A stretch of DNA of 64,000 nt from DASPNM01 sp035626515 (GCA_035626515.1 DASPNM010000031.1:62001-126000), one strand, 5' to 3'. Shown: positions 1 to 9,342, counted from the first letter of the stretch. Notes: generated by a model not told the origin, from the sequence alone. A program made the numbers and translations.

Positions 1-3000
1 GCCCGGCCATCTTATCACCCACTTTCAACTTGCGCTTCACCGCGAGGTAAACCTTGGCGAGCTTGAGCACACCAGCGGGAAGTTCATCCCCGATGCTGAT
101 GTTGAACTTTTCGCGCTTATAGCGCCCCAGCTCTTCGTTGTATTTAATGTTATAGTTGTGGAGCAGCGTATTGATCTGGTCGTCCAGTTTCCGGTCGCCC
201 GTCCAGCCGAGAGGGTTGATATTCTGGTAATCCAGCCCCGCCAGATTTTTCGCGGTAAACTTGGCGCCCTTGCCGATCTGCACTTCGCCGAAATTATTCG
301 TCACCCCGGCGGAAACCTCGTCCTTCAGCAGTGTCGTCAGCTTCTCCAGCAGGATATCCTTCAGGTCATTCTCGTTCTTTTCGTGCTGCCGCTCCAGCTT
401 TTCCATCGCCGCCTTCTCGCGCACTTTGGCGTTCTTATCTTTCTTCGCACGCTGGAACAGTTTCTTGCCAATCACGACCCCTTCCACTCCATTCGGCGCT
501 TTCAGTGACGCGTCTTTCGCATCGCCGGCCTTGTCGCCGAAGATCGCGCGAAGCAGCTTCTCTTCCGGGGTGGGATCGCTCTCCCCTTTCGGCGTGATCT
601 TCCCGATCAGGATATCACCTTCCTTCACCTGCGCCCCGATACGGATGATACCGTTCTCGTCGAGGTCCCTGGTCGCTTCTTCCGAAACGTTCGGGATATC
701 AGGGGTCAGCTCTTCCTCTCCCAACTTCGTGTCGCGCACTTCGAGCTCATACTCGGAAATATGCACCGAAGTGAAAAGATCTTCCTTCACCACTTTTTCG
801 CTGATCACGATCGCGTCCTCGAAATTGTATCCTTTCCAGGGCATGAAAGCCACTTTCAGGTTCTTTCCAAGGGCCAGCTCGCCGTTCTGCGTGGCGTATC
901 CTTCCGTGAGGAAATCGCCTCTCCGCACTTTCTGTCCCTTCTTCACAGCCGGTTTGAGGTTGATGCAGGTTTCCTGGTTGGTCTTGATGAATTTCGTGAG
1001 CCTGTAAACGCGGAGATCGTCTTCAAAGCTGACGAGCTTCTCCGCATCGTCGCGGTCATAGCGGACGTGAATTTCGTTTGCGTCCACAAACTCTACCACC
1101 CCATTTCCTTCGGCGTGGATCTGGATCCGCGCGTCGCGCGCTGCCTTTCCTTCCAGTCCCGTACCGACAATAGGCACGTCGGGCCGGATGAGCGGAACGG
1201 CCTGGCGCTGCATGTTCGAGCCCATCAGGGCGCGGTTGGCATCGTCGTGCTCGAGAAAGGGGATCAGCGAAGCGCTCAGTCCCACAATCTGGTTCGGAGC
1301 TACGTCCATGAACTCCACTTCATTTTTTTCCAGGATCGGAAAATCCCCGGTCTGGCGGCTCACAATGCGGTCTTCCATGAACTCGCCTTTCTCATTCAGC
1401 GCCGAGTTTGCCTGCGCGATCTTTGCAGTATCTTCTTCCTCCGCACTGAGGTAGCTCAGTTTTCTCATATCCACCTTTCCATTCTCCACCCGGCGGTAAG
1501 GTGTTTCGATGAACCCCATCTCGTTGATCTTCGCGTGAACGCAAAGTGTTGAAATAAGTCCGATGTTCGGACCTTCCGGGGTTTCGATGGTGCAAAGACG
1601 CCCGTAGTGCGAATAGTGCACGTCGCGAACTTCAAACCCTGCGCGTTCGCGGCTCAGACCGCCGGGACCCAGAGCCGAGATCCTGCGCTTGTGCGTGATC
1701 TCGGAAAGAGGATTGGTCTGGTCGAGAAACTGCGACAGCTGCGAGGTTCCGAAAAATGAGTTGATGACCGAAGAAAGCGTCCGCGCATTGATGAGGTCCA
1801 CCGGGGTGAACACTTCATTGTCGCGCACGTTCATCCGCTCGCGGATCGTTCTTGCCATACGGGCCAGACCTACACCAAACTGGGCGTAAAGCTGCTCACC
1901 TACGGTACGTACACGGCGGTTGCTGAGGTGGTCGATATCGTCGATCTCTGCCTTTCCGTTCGTCAGCTTCACCAGGTACTTTATGATCAAAATAATGTCT
2001 TCTTTCGTGAGCGTCTTCTGATCGAGCGGTGCGTCGAGATTGAGTTTGCGATTGATCTTGTAGCGGCCCACCTCGCCCAGGTCGTAACGCTTGTCGCTGA
2101 AGAAGAGTTTGTCGATGATACCGCGCGCGGTCTCATTGTCGGGTGCGTCCGCCCCGCGAAGCTGGCGGTAAATGAACTGTACCGCTTCCAGCTCGCTGTT
2201 CGAAGTATCCTTGTTCAGGGTGTTATAGATGATCGCATAATCTCCACCAACATCCTCCCGCTGGATGAAGACACTCTTTACATCCATCTCGGAGATCATG
2301 GTGATCGCTTCTTCGTCGAGCACGGTGTCCCGCTCCAGCACGATCTCATTCCGCTCGATGGAAACTACCTCACCGGTGTCCTCGTCCACGAAATCTTCCA
2401 CCCAGGTGCGCAGTACGCGCGCAGCAAGGCGCTTCCCGACGTATTTGCCGAGGGTCTTCTTGTCTGCCTTCACCTCGTCAGCCATCCCGAAAAGTTCCAG
2501 GATGTCCTTGTCCGTCTCGTATCCGATCGCACGCAGCAGGGTCGTCACCGGGAATTTCTTCTTGCGATCGATGTAAGCGTACATCACGTTGTTGATGTCG
2601 GTCGCAAACTCCATCCATGCACCCTTAAACGGGATCACACGGGCCGAATAGATCTTCGTTCCGTTCGGGTGAATCGACTGCCCGAAGAATACGCCCGGTG
2701 AGCGATGCAGCTGCGAAACCACCACGCGCTCGGCGCCGTTGATCACGAAGGTCCCGCGGGGTGTCATGTAAGGAATATTTCCCAGAAACACATCCTGTAC
2801 GATCGTCTGGAAATCCACGTGCTCTTCGTCGTTACAGCTCAGGCGCAGTTTCGCCTTCAGCGGAACTGCGTACGTGAGTCCGCGCTCCATACACTCCTCG
2901 ATCGTGTACCGCGGCGGATCAATGAAGTAATCGAGGAATTCCAGAACGAAAATGTTCCTCGTATCCGTGATTGGAAAATTCTCTTTGAATACCCGGAACA

Positions 3001-3148
3001 AACCCTCAATGTTTCTCTTGTCGGGAGTGGTTTCTAGCTGAAAAAATTCTTTGAAAGACTGAATCTGAACTTCCAGGAGGTCGGGGGCCTCGGCGAGGTG
3101 CTTTATTTTGCCGAAATCCACCCTGTGATTCGTTTTCGTTGAGGACAT
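1..3148 (-). CDS. rpoB: RNA polymerase beta subunit (3' end cut by window edge)
   Basis: This is the beta subunit of RNA polymerase, which forms the catalytic cleft together with beta'. About 1049 N-terminal residues are visible; the C-terminal part lies beyond position 1. Reading inward from the left edge, the frame ends in the C-terminal VGDKMAGR motif typical of RpoB. The rifampicin region around 1670-1740 reads SQFLDQTNPL then THKRRISALGPGG, so Asp, His and Ser are at the classical resistance positions and the enzyme should be rifampicin-sensitive. The start ATG at 3148 (MSSTKTNHR) follows a leader of about 135 bases behind its own promoter box. rpoB normally follows rplL directly, but here a plus-strand gene and a terminator separate them. 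I infer that rpoC lies just outside the window. Confidence 0.97.
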   Translation of the reverse strand, partial: MSSTKTNHRVDFGKIKHLAEAPDLLEVQIQSFKEFFQLETTPDKRNIEGLFRVFKENFPITDTRNIFVLEFLDYFIDPPRYTIEECMERGLTYAVPLKAKLRLSCNDEEHVDFQTIVQDVFLGNIPYMTPRGTFVINGAERVVVSQLHRSPGVFFGQSIHPNGTKIYSARVIPFKGAWMEFATDINNVMYAYIDRKKKFPVTTLLRAIGYETDKDILELFGMADEVKADKKTLGKYVGKRLAARVLRTWVEDFVDEDTGEVVSIERNEIVLERDTVLDEEAITMISEMDVKSVFIQREDVGGDYAIIYNTLNKDTSNSELEAVQFIYRQLRGADAPDNETARGIIDKLFFSDKRYDLGEVGRYKINRKLNLDAPLDQKTLTKEDIILIIKYLVKLTNGKAEIDDIDHLSNRRVRTVGEQLYAQFGVGLARMARTIRERMNVRDNEVFTPVDLINARTLSSVINSFFGTSQLSQFLDQTNPLSEITHKRRISALGPGGLSRERAGFEVRDVHYSHYGRLCTIETPEGPNIGLISTLCVHAKINEMGFIETPYRRVENGKVDMRKLSYLSAEEEDTAKIAQANSALNEKGEFMEDRIVSRQTGDFPILEKNEVEFMDVAPNQIVGLSASLIPFLEHDDANRALMGSNMQRQAVPLIRPDVPIVGTGLEGKAARDARIQIHAEGNGVVEFVDANEIHVRYDRDDAEKLVSFEDDLRVYRLTKFIKTNQETCINLKPAVKKGQKVRRGDFLTEGYATQNGELALGKNLKVAFMPWKGYNFEDAIVISEKVVKEDLFTSVHISEYELEVRDTKLGEEELTPDIPNVSEEATRDLDENGIIRIGAQVKEGDILIGKITPKGESDPTPEEKLLRAIFGDKAGDAKDASLKAPNGVEGVVIGKKLFQRAKKDKNAKVREKAAMEKLERQHEKNENDLKDILLEKLTTLLKDEVSAGVTNNFGEVQIGKGAKFTAKNLAGLDYQNINPLGWTGDRKLDDQINTLLHNYNIKYNEELGRYKREKFNISIGDELPAGVLKLAKVYLAVKRKLKVGDKMAG

Positions 3149-3289
3149 AAGAGTAAAACCGGTTTAAAAAGATCAGGACGCACAAATCACTTTCAGGCTT
3201 TTTACACTGTTCATGCAAAAGCCTGTCAGAATCAACTATTTAGGCATGATTTGGAGCGTCAAAATAATTTTGGCCAAAATAAAGGAGGG

Positions 3290-3319
3290 CAAAGGTAACG
3301 ATTTTAAATTGTCCACCAA
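3290..3319 (-). promoter_or_regulatory. Promoter of rpoB
   Basis: On the minus strand TACCTTTG (3290-3297) matches the Bacteroidota -7 box TAnnTTTG, and a TTG (3317-3319) lies 19 bases upstream as the -33 element. Transcription would start near 3283. This gives rpoB a promoter separate from the rplKAJL transcript. The call comes from motif match and spacing only. Confidence 0.6.
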
Positions 3320-3399
3320 GAAATCTTTGGCATCAAAAATCCCGCCGAAAATGTGAAAATTCCGTTGGAACCCAGCGGTTAGCGCGGCTAGTTTCGGGA

Positions 3400-4317
3400 A
3401 TGCAGTTTCGCCGTCTCGTCGAGGAATACTTCACCTTCACAAGGAGGGAACGTATAGCCGTTCTCGCGCTGCTGGTGGTTGCGCTGCTTGTGTTTCTGCT
3501 GCCGGGAATGATCTCTACAAAGCAACGATTCGAAACAAAACTTGATACGAGCTGGTTTTCGTCGGTGATACCGGTGGAAAATGAAAACGGTGCCGGCCGC
3601 TCCAAACCGCGGTATGATTACCCGTTGCGCGCAAATGCTGATAACCAGACCAGCCCGGCGCAACTTTTCCCATTCGATCCGAACACCGCCACGGAAGACG
3701 AATGGCGCCGCCTCGGACTGCGGGAAAAGACCATCGGCACCATTCAAAAATATCTCGAACGCGGCGGACAGTTCCGGCGACCGGAAGACCTTCGAAAAAT
3801 TTATGGCTTGCGGAAAGATGAATGGACGCGGCTTATCCCCCTTGTGCGCATCACCCCCTTGCAATCGATCCCTGTCAACAAGCGCTCCGTTGCAAAGCCC
3901 GGCGCACCGGTACGGATCCCCGAATTGGAAATAAATTCCGCGGACACATCCGATTTCGAAGCGCTTCCCGGAATCGGGCCCACGCTCGCAGCGCGGATCT
4001 GGAAGTTCAGGGAAAAGCTGGGCGGGTTTTACTCCATCGAGCAGATCTCGGAAACTTTCGGACTTCCCGATTCTACCTTCAGCCTGATTCGCCAGCACCT
4101 GAAACTTTCGGGTGGCGTTTTTCGAAAGCTTCCTCTCAACAGCGCTTCGGTGGAACAATTACAGGCGCATCCCTACATCGGCTGGAAGCTCGCGCGCCCG
4201 ATCGTTGCATTTCGAGAACAGCATGGTCCTTTTATGAAACCGGAAGATTTGAAAAAGGTACACGCGATCACCGACCAGGTGTACATGAAGCTTCACCCCT
4301 ACCTGAGCCTGGATTAA
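3400..4317 (+). CDS. Membrane-anchored helix-hairpin-helix (ComEA-like) protein
   Basis: This 305-residue protein has a short cytoplasmic N-terminus and one membrane segment at about residues 18-38. Three ComEA-like helix-hairpin-helix units follow at roughly 90-148, 176-236 and 243-303; the second contains LPGIGPTLAARI and the third HPYIGWKLARPI. Such repeats bind DNA without sequence specificity and in ComEA proteins capture DNA during uptake. Three-repeat anchored versions are common in Bacteroidota but their role is not established, so a DNA-uptake function is an inference. The gene lies on the opposite strand between rplL and rpoB, with a terminator-like hairpin beyond its 3' end. Confidence 0.8.
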   Translation: MQFRRLVEEYFTFTRRERIAVLALLVVALLVFLLPGMISTKQRFETKLDTSWFSSVIPVENENGAGRSKPRYDYPLRANADNQTSPAQLFPFDPNTATEDEWRRLGLREKTIGTIQKYLERGGQFRRPEDLRKIYGLRKDEWTRLIPLVRITPLQSIPVNKRSVAKPGAPVRIPELEINSADTSDFEALPGIGPTLAARIWKFREKLGGFYSIEQISETFGLPDSTFSLIRQHLKLSGGVFRKLPLNSASVEQLQAHPYIGWKLARPIVAFREQHGPFMKPEDLKKVHAITDQVYMKLHPYLSLD

Positions 4318-4322
4318 CAAAG

Positions 4323-4352
4323 AAAAAACCCTCCGCGCAAAGCGAAGGGTTT
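4323..4352 (-). terminator. Terminator after rplL (possibly bidirectional)
   Basis: AAACCCT and AGGGTTT arms with inner CGC/GCG pairing form a hairpin that on the minus strand is followed by TTTTTT. It sits between the convergent ends of rplL and the helix-hairpin-helix gene, so it would end the ribosomal-protein transcript before rpoB. The T-run on the plus strand is short, so termination of the opposite gene is less certain. Confidence 0.7.
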
Positions 4353-4373
4353 CGAGTCGGTTGTGTTGCGCAA

Positions 4374-4754
4374 TTAAGCCACTTCCACGTCGGCGCCCGC
4401 TTCCTTCAGCTTGTTGGCGACCTCCTCGGCTTCCGCCTTGGCCACGCCTTCCTTTACGTTCTTGGGGGCCCCGTCAACCAGGTCTTTTGCTTCCTTCAGC
4501 CCGAGCCCGGTAATGTCCTTCACCACTTTCACCACGTTGAGCTTGTTTGCTCCGGCGCTCTTCAGCACTACGTTGAAAGCGGTCTTCTCCTCGGCGGGAG
4601 CGGCGGCTCCGCCACCAGCGGCGGGGCCAGCTACGGCTACTGCAGCGGCAGCAGGCTCTATGCCGTACTCTTCTTTCAGGATCTGCGCTAATTCGTTTAC
4701 TTCCTTTACTGTCAGGTTTACCAGCTGATCAGCAAATGATTTCAAATCTGCCAT
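4374..4754 (-). CDS. rplL: 50S ribosomal protein L7/L12
   Basis: L7/L12 forms the multicopy ribosomal stalk that recruits translational GTPases. The 126-residue product has the N-terminal dimerisation domain (starts MADLKSFAD), an Ala/Gly-rich hinge at about residues 35-55 and the conserved C-terminal domain with GLGLKEAKDLV. Length and domain order are normal. It is the last gene of the rplK-rplA-rplJ-rplL series and is followed by a terminator instead of rpoB. Confidence 0.97.
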   Translation of the reverse strand: MADLKSFADQLVNLTVKEVNELAQILKEEYGIEPAAAAVAVAGPAAGGGAAAPAEEKTAFNVVLKSAGANKLNVVKVVKDITGLGLKEAKDLVDGAPKNVKEGVAKAEAEEVANKLKEAGADVEVA

Positions 4755-4851
4755 GTTTTACATTTTAAATAACCGCCTTCATTGTCTCGCGACTCCGGCG
4801 GAGGTTTATGATTTGTCTTCACTTACTCCCGAAGACTTAGGATTTCAATGT

Positions 4852-5382
4852 TTATGCCTGGGCTCTGGCCTCGAGCGCCTTCACGAGCGCTGCCAGCTTG
4901 TTCCCCGCATTCAGCGCGCTCATCACGTTGCGCGCAGGCGACTGAAGCAGCCCGATCACTTCCCCGATCAGGTCATTCTTGCTCTTCAGTGTCGTGAGCG
5001 CCTTCAGCTGATCGTCTCCAGCGTACACGCTCCCGTCAATGAAAGCGGCCTTCAGCACCGGCTTGTCGTTGTTGCTTTCCTTTCTGAAAGAGCTGATGAT
5101 CAGCGCGGGCTCCTTCGGGTTTTCCGAAAACATCAGCGCGGTCACCTTGTGCAGCGCGTCATACACGCCCGAATATTTTTCGTTATCGAGGGCCTCGAGC
5201 GCTTTTTTGATCAGCGTGTTCTTCGCCACTTTCATCTCCACCTGACGACTGAAGCAGGCGCGCCGCAGCTTGCCCACCTGTTCGACGGTCAGCGATTCCG
5301 TGTCGGTCACGTAGAAATTGCTGTACTGGGAGAATTTTCCCTTCAGCACTTCGATCACCTCGTTTTTTTGCTCTTTGGTCAT
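4852..5382 (-). CDS. rplJ: 50S ribosomal protein L10
   Basis: L10 is the stalk base that binds 23S rRNA and carries L7/L12 dimers on its C-terminal helix. The 176-residue protein has the usual N-terminal RNA-binding domain (LRRACFSRQVEMKVAKNTL at about residues 40-58). It lies directly upstream of rplL, with about 97 bases between them, and just downstream of rplA. In many bacteria L10 or its complex with L7/L12 represses this operon's translation; no leader structure was identified here. Confidence 0.96.
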   Translation of the reverse strand: MTKEQKNEVIEVLKGKFSQYSNFYVTDTESLTVEQVGKLRRACFSRQVEMKVAKNTLIKKALEALDNEKYSGVYDALHKVTALMFSENPKEPALIISSFRKESNNDKPVLKAAFIDGSVYAGDDQLKALTTLKSKNDLIGEVIGLLQSPARNVMSALNAGNKLAALVKALEARAQA

Positions 5383-5405
5383 TTTAATAAATTTTGCTCA
5401 CCTGG

Positions 5406-6101
5406 TCAGTGAATGAATGCCTTGGTATCTACCGCGATGCCGGGGCTCATGGAGCTGGCCATGCTGATTCCCTTCAAAAATGTTCCTTTCGCCGACGACG
5501 GCTTTGCCCGGATAATCGCGTTCAGCAGCTCCTGGCTGTTCTCAGCGATCTTGTCTGCCGGGAAGCTTACGCGGCCGATGGAAGCGTGGATAATACCGGC
5601 TTTATCGATTTTGAAGGCAATCTTTCCGCCCTTTACTTCGTTCACTGCGTTCGCCACATCGTTTGTAACGGTTCCCGTCTTCGGGTTGGGCATCAGGTTG
5701 CGGGGTCCAAGGATCTTCCCGAGCTTACCGATTTTCGGCATCACTGACGGCGTCGCAATGACCACGTCCACGTCCACCCAACCGCCTTCGATCTTCGTCA
5801 CAAATTCATCCAGGCCCACATGGTCCGCACCGGCGGCGCGGGCTTCTGCTTCTTTGTCCGGAGTGCAAAGCACGAGTACCTTCTTCGTCTTTCCGGTTCC
5901 GTGCGGCAGGGTGACCGTACCGCGAATTGCCTGGTCGGCCTTCTTGGGATCAACTCCCAGCCTTACATGCAGATCCACCGACGCGTCAAACTTGCATGTG
6001 GTCGATTCCTTCACAAGGGTCGACGCTTCTTTCAAACTATAGAACCGGCTCCGGTCCACCTTCGACTCTGCGACTTTTCTTTTTTTGCTGACAAATGCCA
6101 T
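5406..6101 (-). CDS. rplA: 50S ribosomal protein L1
   Basis: L1 forms the mobile L1 stalk of the 50S subunit and assists release of deacylated tRNA. The 231-residue product shows the family signature PRNLMPNPKTGTV near residue 135 and VKGGKIAFKIDKAG further on. It sits between rplK and rplJ in the canonical order, with short spacers on both sides. In several bacteria L1 represses translation of the L11-L1 transcript; that is known of the family and not shown here. Confidence 0.97.
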   Translation of the reverse strand: MAFVSKKRKVAESKVDRSRFYSLKEASTLVKESTTCKFDASVDLHVRLGVDPKKADQAIRGTVTLPHGTGKTKKVLVLCTPDKEAEARAAGADHVGLDEFVTKIEGGWVDVDVVIATPSVMPKIGKLGKILGPRNLMPNPKTGTVTNDVANAVNEVKGGKIAFKIDKAGIIHASIGRVSFPADKIAENSQELLNAIIRAKPSSAKGTFLKGISMASSMSPGIAVDTKAFIH

Positions 6102-6143
6102 GATCGTTCTTTTTGCGCCGCGTTACCGGCGGAAATGAATGAT

Positions 6144-6587
6144 TTAATTATCCCAGGGTGCCTTTCCTTCCACGGAGAGGCCCATGCTGCGGGCCGTTCC
6201 GGCCACCATCTTCATCGCGCTTTCAACGGTAAAGCAGTTCAGGTCGGGCATCTTGTCGCGCGCGATCGCTTCCACCTGCGCCCAGCTTACCTTGCCCACT
6301 TTTTCGCGGTTGCTTTCCTTCGATCCTTTCTGGACCTTGGCTGCTTCCATCAGCTGCACGGCAGCAGGGGGAGTCTTGATAACGAAATCAAAACTCTTGT
6401 CGGAGTAAACAGTGATAAGTACAGGGAGAACCTTACCCATCCGGTCCTGGGTACGTGCGTTGAACTGCTTGCAGAATTCCATGATGTTAATACCCTTGGA
6501 ACCCAGGGCGGGGCCGATCGGCGGAGCGGGATTCGCCTGGCCACCCTTGCATTGCAGCTTCACAAAGCCGGTAACTTCTTTTGCCAT
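6144..6587 (-). CDS. rplK: 50S ribosomal protein L11
   Basis: L11 binds the GTPase-associated region of 23S rRNA and is needed for RelA activation by stalled ribosomes. The 147-residue protein begins MAKEVTGFVKLQ and carries the conserved PPIGPALGSKGINIMEFC segment, with a typical C-terminal rRNA-binding domain. It follows nusG and precedes rplA in the standard order. The 206-base gap to nusG is longer than the other spacers here, and no clear promoter was found in it. Confidence 0.97.
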   Translation of the reverse strand: MAKEVTGFVKLQCKGGQANPAPPIGPALGSKGINIMEFCKQFNARTQDRMGKVLPVLITVYSDKSFDFVIKTPPAAVQLMEAAKVQKGSKESNREKVGKVSWAQVEAIARDKMPDLNCFTVESAMKMVAGTARSMGLSVEGKAPWDN

Positions 6588-6793
6588 CTTGCTCGATTTA
6601 TTGGTTCAAACGTCCCGGCTCAATTGGCCGAAAACTCCCAAGTTCATCTCTTATCAGCCGAAGCGTTCGCGAAGGCTGATTATGACCCGCCTGGAAAAGG
6701 CGGGTAACAAAGAACTTTTTGGGGTCGCAAAGATAAGGGTGAAAACCGAAAGCAGGAACCGTCCCCTGGAAATTCCCGGTCCGGAAAGCTGAT

Positions 6794-7384
6794 TTAACTG
6801 ATCTTTTCCACCTGCATGTAATTCAGTTCCACGGGTGTAGAGCGTCCGAAGATCTTCACGGTCACTTTCAGTTTTTTCTTTTCGTCGTTCACTTCCTCGA
6901 TCACCCCATTAAAATCGTTGAAAGGACCCTCGATGATCTTGATCGTTTCCCCGACAATAAAGGGTTCGCTCATGCTCATGCCGCCTGCTTCGGAAAGCTC
7001 GTCGACTTTCCCGAGCATCTTGTGTACCTCGGCCCGGCGAAGCGCGATCGGGTTGTCTTTGCCCAGGAAGTGGATAACGTTGGTCGTATTCTTGATGATA
7101 TCGCGAAGGTCGTCGCTTAGCTTTCCCTGCGCGATCTCGATCATCACGTATCCGGGATAGTAATTCCTTTCGCGCATCACTTTTTTTCCGTTCTGCACCT
7201 TGTACACCTTTTCCACGGGCAGAAAGACCTGCTTCACCGCATCACTCCAGCCGCTGCGCGCGATCTCCTTGTCGAGATATTCCTTGACCTTCTTTTCCTT
7301 ACCGCTCACCACTCGGAGCACGTACCATTTGGTATCCTGCTGCTGGGCGTTTTCGGTATTATTGTTTGTGGTTGTTGTTTCCAT
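6794..7384 (-). CDS. nusG: Transcription termination/antitermination factor NusG
   Basis: NusG binds RNA polymerase through its NGN domain and contacts Rho or ribosomal protein S10 through its KOW domain. The NGN domain begins at WYVLRVVSGKEKK and the KOW motif (EGPFNDFNGVIEEV) lies in the last 60 residues. The start is ambiguous. ATG at 7384 (METTTTNNN) begins one base after the secE stop and suits translational coupling; it gives 196 residues. ATG at 7402 (MKDYSE) would overlap secE by 17 bases. A longer reading from 7444 runs far into secE and is unlikely. Confidence 0.95.
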   Translation of the reverse strand: METTTTNNNTENAQQQDTKWYVLRVVSGKEKKVKEYLDKEIARSGWSDAVKQVFLPVEKVYKVQNGKKVMRERNYYPGYVMIEIAQGKLSDDLRDIIKNTTNVIHFLGKDNPIALRRAEVHKMLGKVDELSEAGGMSMSEPFIVGETIKIIEGPFNDFNGVIEEVNDEKKKLKVTVKIFGRSTPVELNYMQVEKIS

Positions 7385-7385
7385 T

Positions 7386-7580
7386 TCAGAATAATCTTTC
7401 ATAAATGAATCGCAACGTTCTTCCCGCCACGAAATCCATCGCAAGCACGAGGAAGGTGATGACGATGGTGGCGCCGAGAACGATCATAGTGGACTGCTGG
7501 AGCTGGGTCCAAGTGGGCCAGCTCACTTTCTCAGTAAGCTCCTTGTAGGAGTCCCTGAAGTAATTTCCGATCTTGTTCAT
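7386..7580 (-). CDS. secE: Preprotein translocase subunit SecE
   Basis: SecE clamps SecY in the Sec translocon of the inner membrane. The 64-residue protein is the short, single-span form: an amphipathic N-terminal helix (NYFRDSYKELTEKVSWPTW) followed by one membrane segment at about residues 29-50. It lies between tRNA-Trp and nusG, as in many bacteria, and its stop codon is one base from the preferred nusG start. Confidence 0.93.
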   Translation of the reverse strand: MNKIGNYFRDSYKELTEKVSWPTWTQLQQSTMIVLGATIVITFLVLAMDFVAGRTLRFIYERLF

Positions 7581-7600
7581 GCTTCGGTTTTTTTTCTCCG

Positions 7601-7671
7601 CACGGGCACCTGGATTCGAACCAAGATCAACGGTTTTGGAGACCGCTATTCTACCATTGAACTATGCCCGT
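7601..7671 (-). tRNA. tRNA-Trp (CCA)
   Basis: The minus strand folds as a complete cloverleaf. The acceptor arm ACGGGCA pairs with TGCCCGT, the T-loop is GGTTCGAATCC and the anticodon loop is CTCCAAA, giving anticodon CCA. No CCA tail is encoded. It lies between tuf and secE, so it is probably processed from the operon transcript. Confidence 0.95.
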
Positions 7672-7692
7672 ATAAAAAGCTAATAGCCATCA

Positions 7693-7717
7693 GCCGGCGT
7701 CTTCTGAGACCTCCGGC
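7693..7717 (-). other. Hairpin between tuf and tRNA-Trp
   Basis: GCCGG at 7693-7697 pairs with CCGGC at 7713-7717 and encloses an inner GTCT/AGAC stem. There is no following T-run, so it is more likely a protective 3' end or processing structure for tuf mRNA than a terminator. Confidence 0.35.
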
Positions 7718-7756
7718 CAATGACTGTTAACTTTCGACGGCCCGTTGGCCATCTTC

Positions 7757-8947
7757 TTATTTCAGTATTTCGGTCACCTGGCCGGCGCCTACCGTACGTC
7801 CTCCTTCGCGGATAGCGAATTTCAGACCTTTCTCCATGGCAATCGGCTGGATCAGCTTCACCGTAAGCGTCGTATTGTCGCCCGGCATCACCATCTCGGT
7901 GCCTCCCGGCAGCTCCACTTCTCCGGTCACATCGGTGGTCCGGAAATAGAACTGCGGACGGTATTTGTTAAAGAACGGCGTGTGACGGCCTCCTTCTTCC
8001 TTGCTCAGTACATACACTTCGCATTTGAAATCGGTGTGCGGTGTAATAGAGCCAGGCTTGCAAATCACCATCCCACGACGGATATCTTTCTTTTCAATAC
8101 CGCGCAGCAGCAGCCCGGCGTTATCGCCCGCTTCGCCCTCGTCGAGGATCTTACGGAACATTTCCACCCCGGTTACCACGGACGAAAGCGGCTTTTCGAT
8201 GAGTCCTACGATTTCCACCGGCTCACCGGTCTTGATCTTACCGCGCTCGATACGGCCGGTTGCAACGGTACCACGACCCGTAATGGAGAAAACGTCCTCC
8301 ACCGACATCAGGAAGGGCTGATCGATCGGGCGGGGAGGCAGCGGAATGTAGCTGTCTACCGCGTCCATCAGTTCCTCAACTCCTTTCACCCACTTTTCTT
8401 CGCCGGCCAGAGCGCCGGTTGCGGAACCCTTGATGATCGGCGTGTTGGCGCCATCGAATCCGTAAAAGGTGAGCAGGTCGCGAATTTCCATTTCCACCAA
8501 ATCCAGCAGCTCGGGATCATCCACGAGGTCAACCTTGTTCATAAACACAACAATCTTGGGAACACCCACCTGGCGTGCCAGGAGAATGTGTTCTTTTGTC
8601 TGCGGCATCGGGCCGTCAGTTGCAGCCACAACCAGGATGGCACCATCCATCTGAGCGGCACCCGTGATCATGTTCTTCACGTAGTCGGCGTGACCGGGAC
8701 AGTCCACGTGCGCATAGTGACGATTCACTGTCTGGTACTCAACGTGCGCGGTGTTGATGGTGATCCCGCGCTCCTTCTCTTCGGGAGCCGCGTCGATCTC
8801 GTCGTACTTCTTCGCCTCCGCCATGCCTTTCTGTGCCAGAATGGTAGTAATAGCAGCAGTCAATGTGGTCTTTCCATGGTCGATGTGCCCAATGGTGCCC
8901 ACGTTGACGTGAGGTTTATCCCTCTTAAATGTTTCTTTAGTTGCCAT
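7757..8947 (-). CDS. tuf: Elongation factor Tu
   Basis: EF-Tu delivers aminoacyl-tRNA to the ribosome as a GTP complex. The 396-residue protein has the G1 motif GHIDHGKTT near residue 20, the G3 motif DCPGHADY and the G4 motif NKVD, followed by the two beta-barrel domains. It lies downstream of four tRNA genes and upstream of tRNA-Trp and secE, the arrangement known from the E. coli tufB locus. Only one tuf copy is visible in the window. Confidence 0.98.
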   Translation of the reverse strand: MATKETFKRDKPHVNVGTIGHIDHGKTTLTAAITTILAQKGMAEAKKYDEIDAAPEEKERGITINTAHVEYQTVNRHYAHVDCPGHADYVKNMITGAAQMDGAILVVAATDGPMPQTKEHILLARQVGVPKIVVFMNKVDLVDDPELLDLVEMEIRDLLTFYGFDGANTPIIKGSATGALAGEEKWVKGVEELMDAVDSYIPLPPRPIDQPFLMSVEDVFSITGRGTVATGRIERGKIKTGEPVEIVGLIEKPLSSVVTGVEMFRKILDEGEAGDNAGLLLRGIEKKDIRRGMVICKPGSITPHTDFKCEVYVLSKEEGGRHTPFFNKYRPQFYFRTTDVTGEVELPGGTEMVMPGDNTTLTVKLIQPIAMEKGLKFAIREGGRTVGAGQVTEILK

Positions 8948-9032
8948 CGTGATCGTTTTTTTAGTTGTGTTGTACCAATTGTTTTATGTGTTGCTGTCTG
9001 CACAGCGATTGGTTCGTCTTTTCAAACATCTG

Positions 9033-9104
<72 letters not shown>

Positions 9105-9173
9105 TTCTGAGTCATTGAGCCAGTGGCCAGCGCGTTCAGCTGGTTTGGACTCATTCGGCTGATTGCCTTACTG

Positions 9174-9246
9174 AGCGGAAGACGAGGTTCGAACCCGCGA
9201 CCTACAGCTTGGAAGGCTGTCGCTCTACCAACTGAGCTACTTCCGC
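9174..9246 (-). tRNA. tRNA-Gly (TCC)
   Basis: The acceptor arm GCGGAAG pairs with CTTCCGC, the T-arm is GGGTTCGAACC and the anticodon loop CTTCCAA gives anticodon TCC. It lies between tRNA-Tyr and tRNA-Thr in the tuf operon leader. Confidence 0.95.
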
Positions 9247-9342
9247 AAGTTTCCGCCGTTACCTTGTCGCTGACGCTCCATGAGTCTGCGCGGCGAAGTG
9301 AGGCGGAATTTATTTGTAAAGAACTTTCCGGTCAGTCACTGG

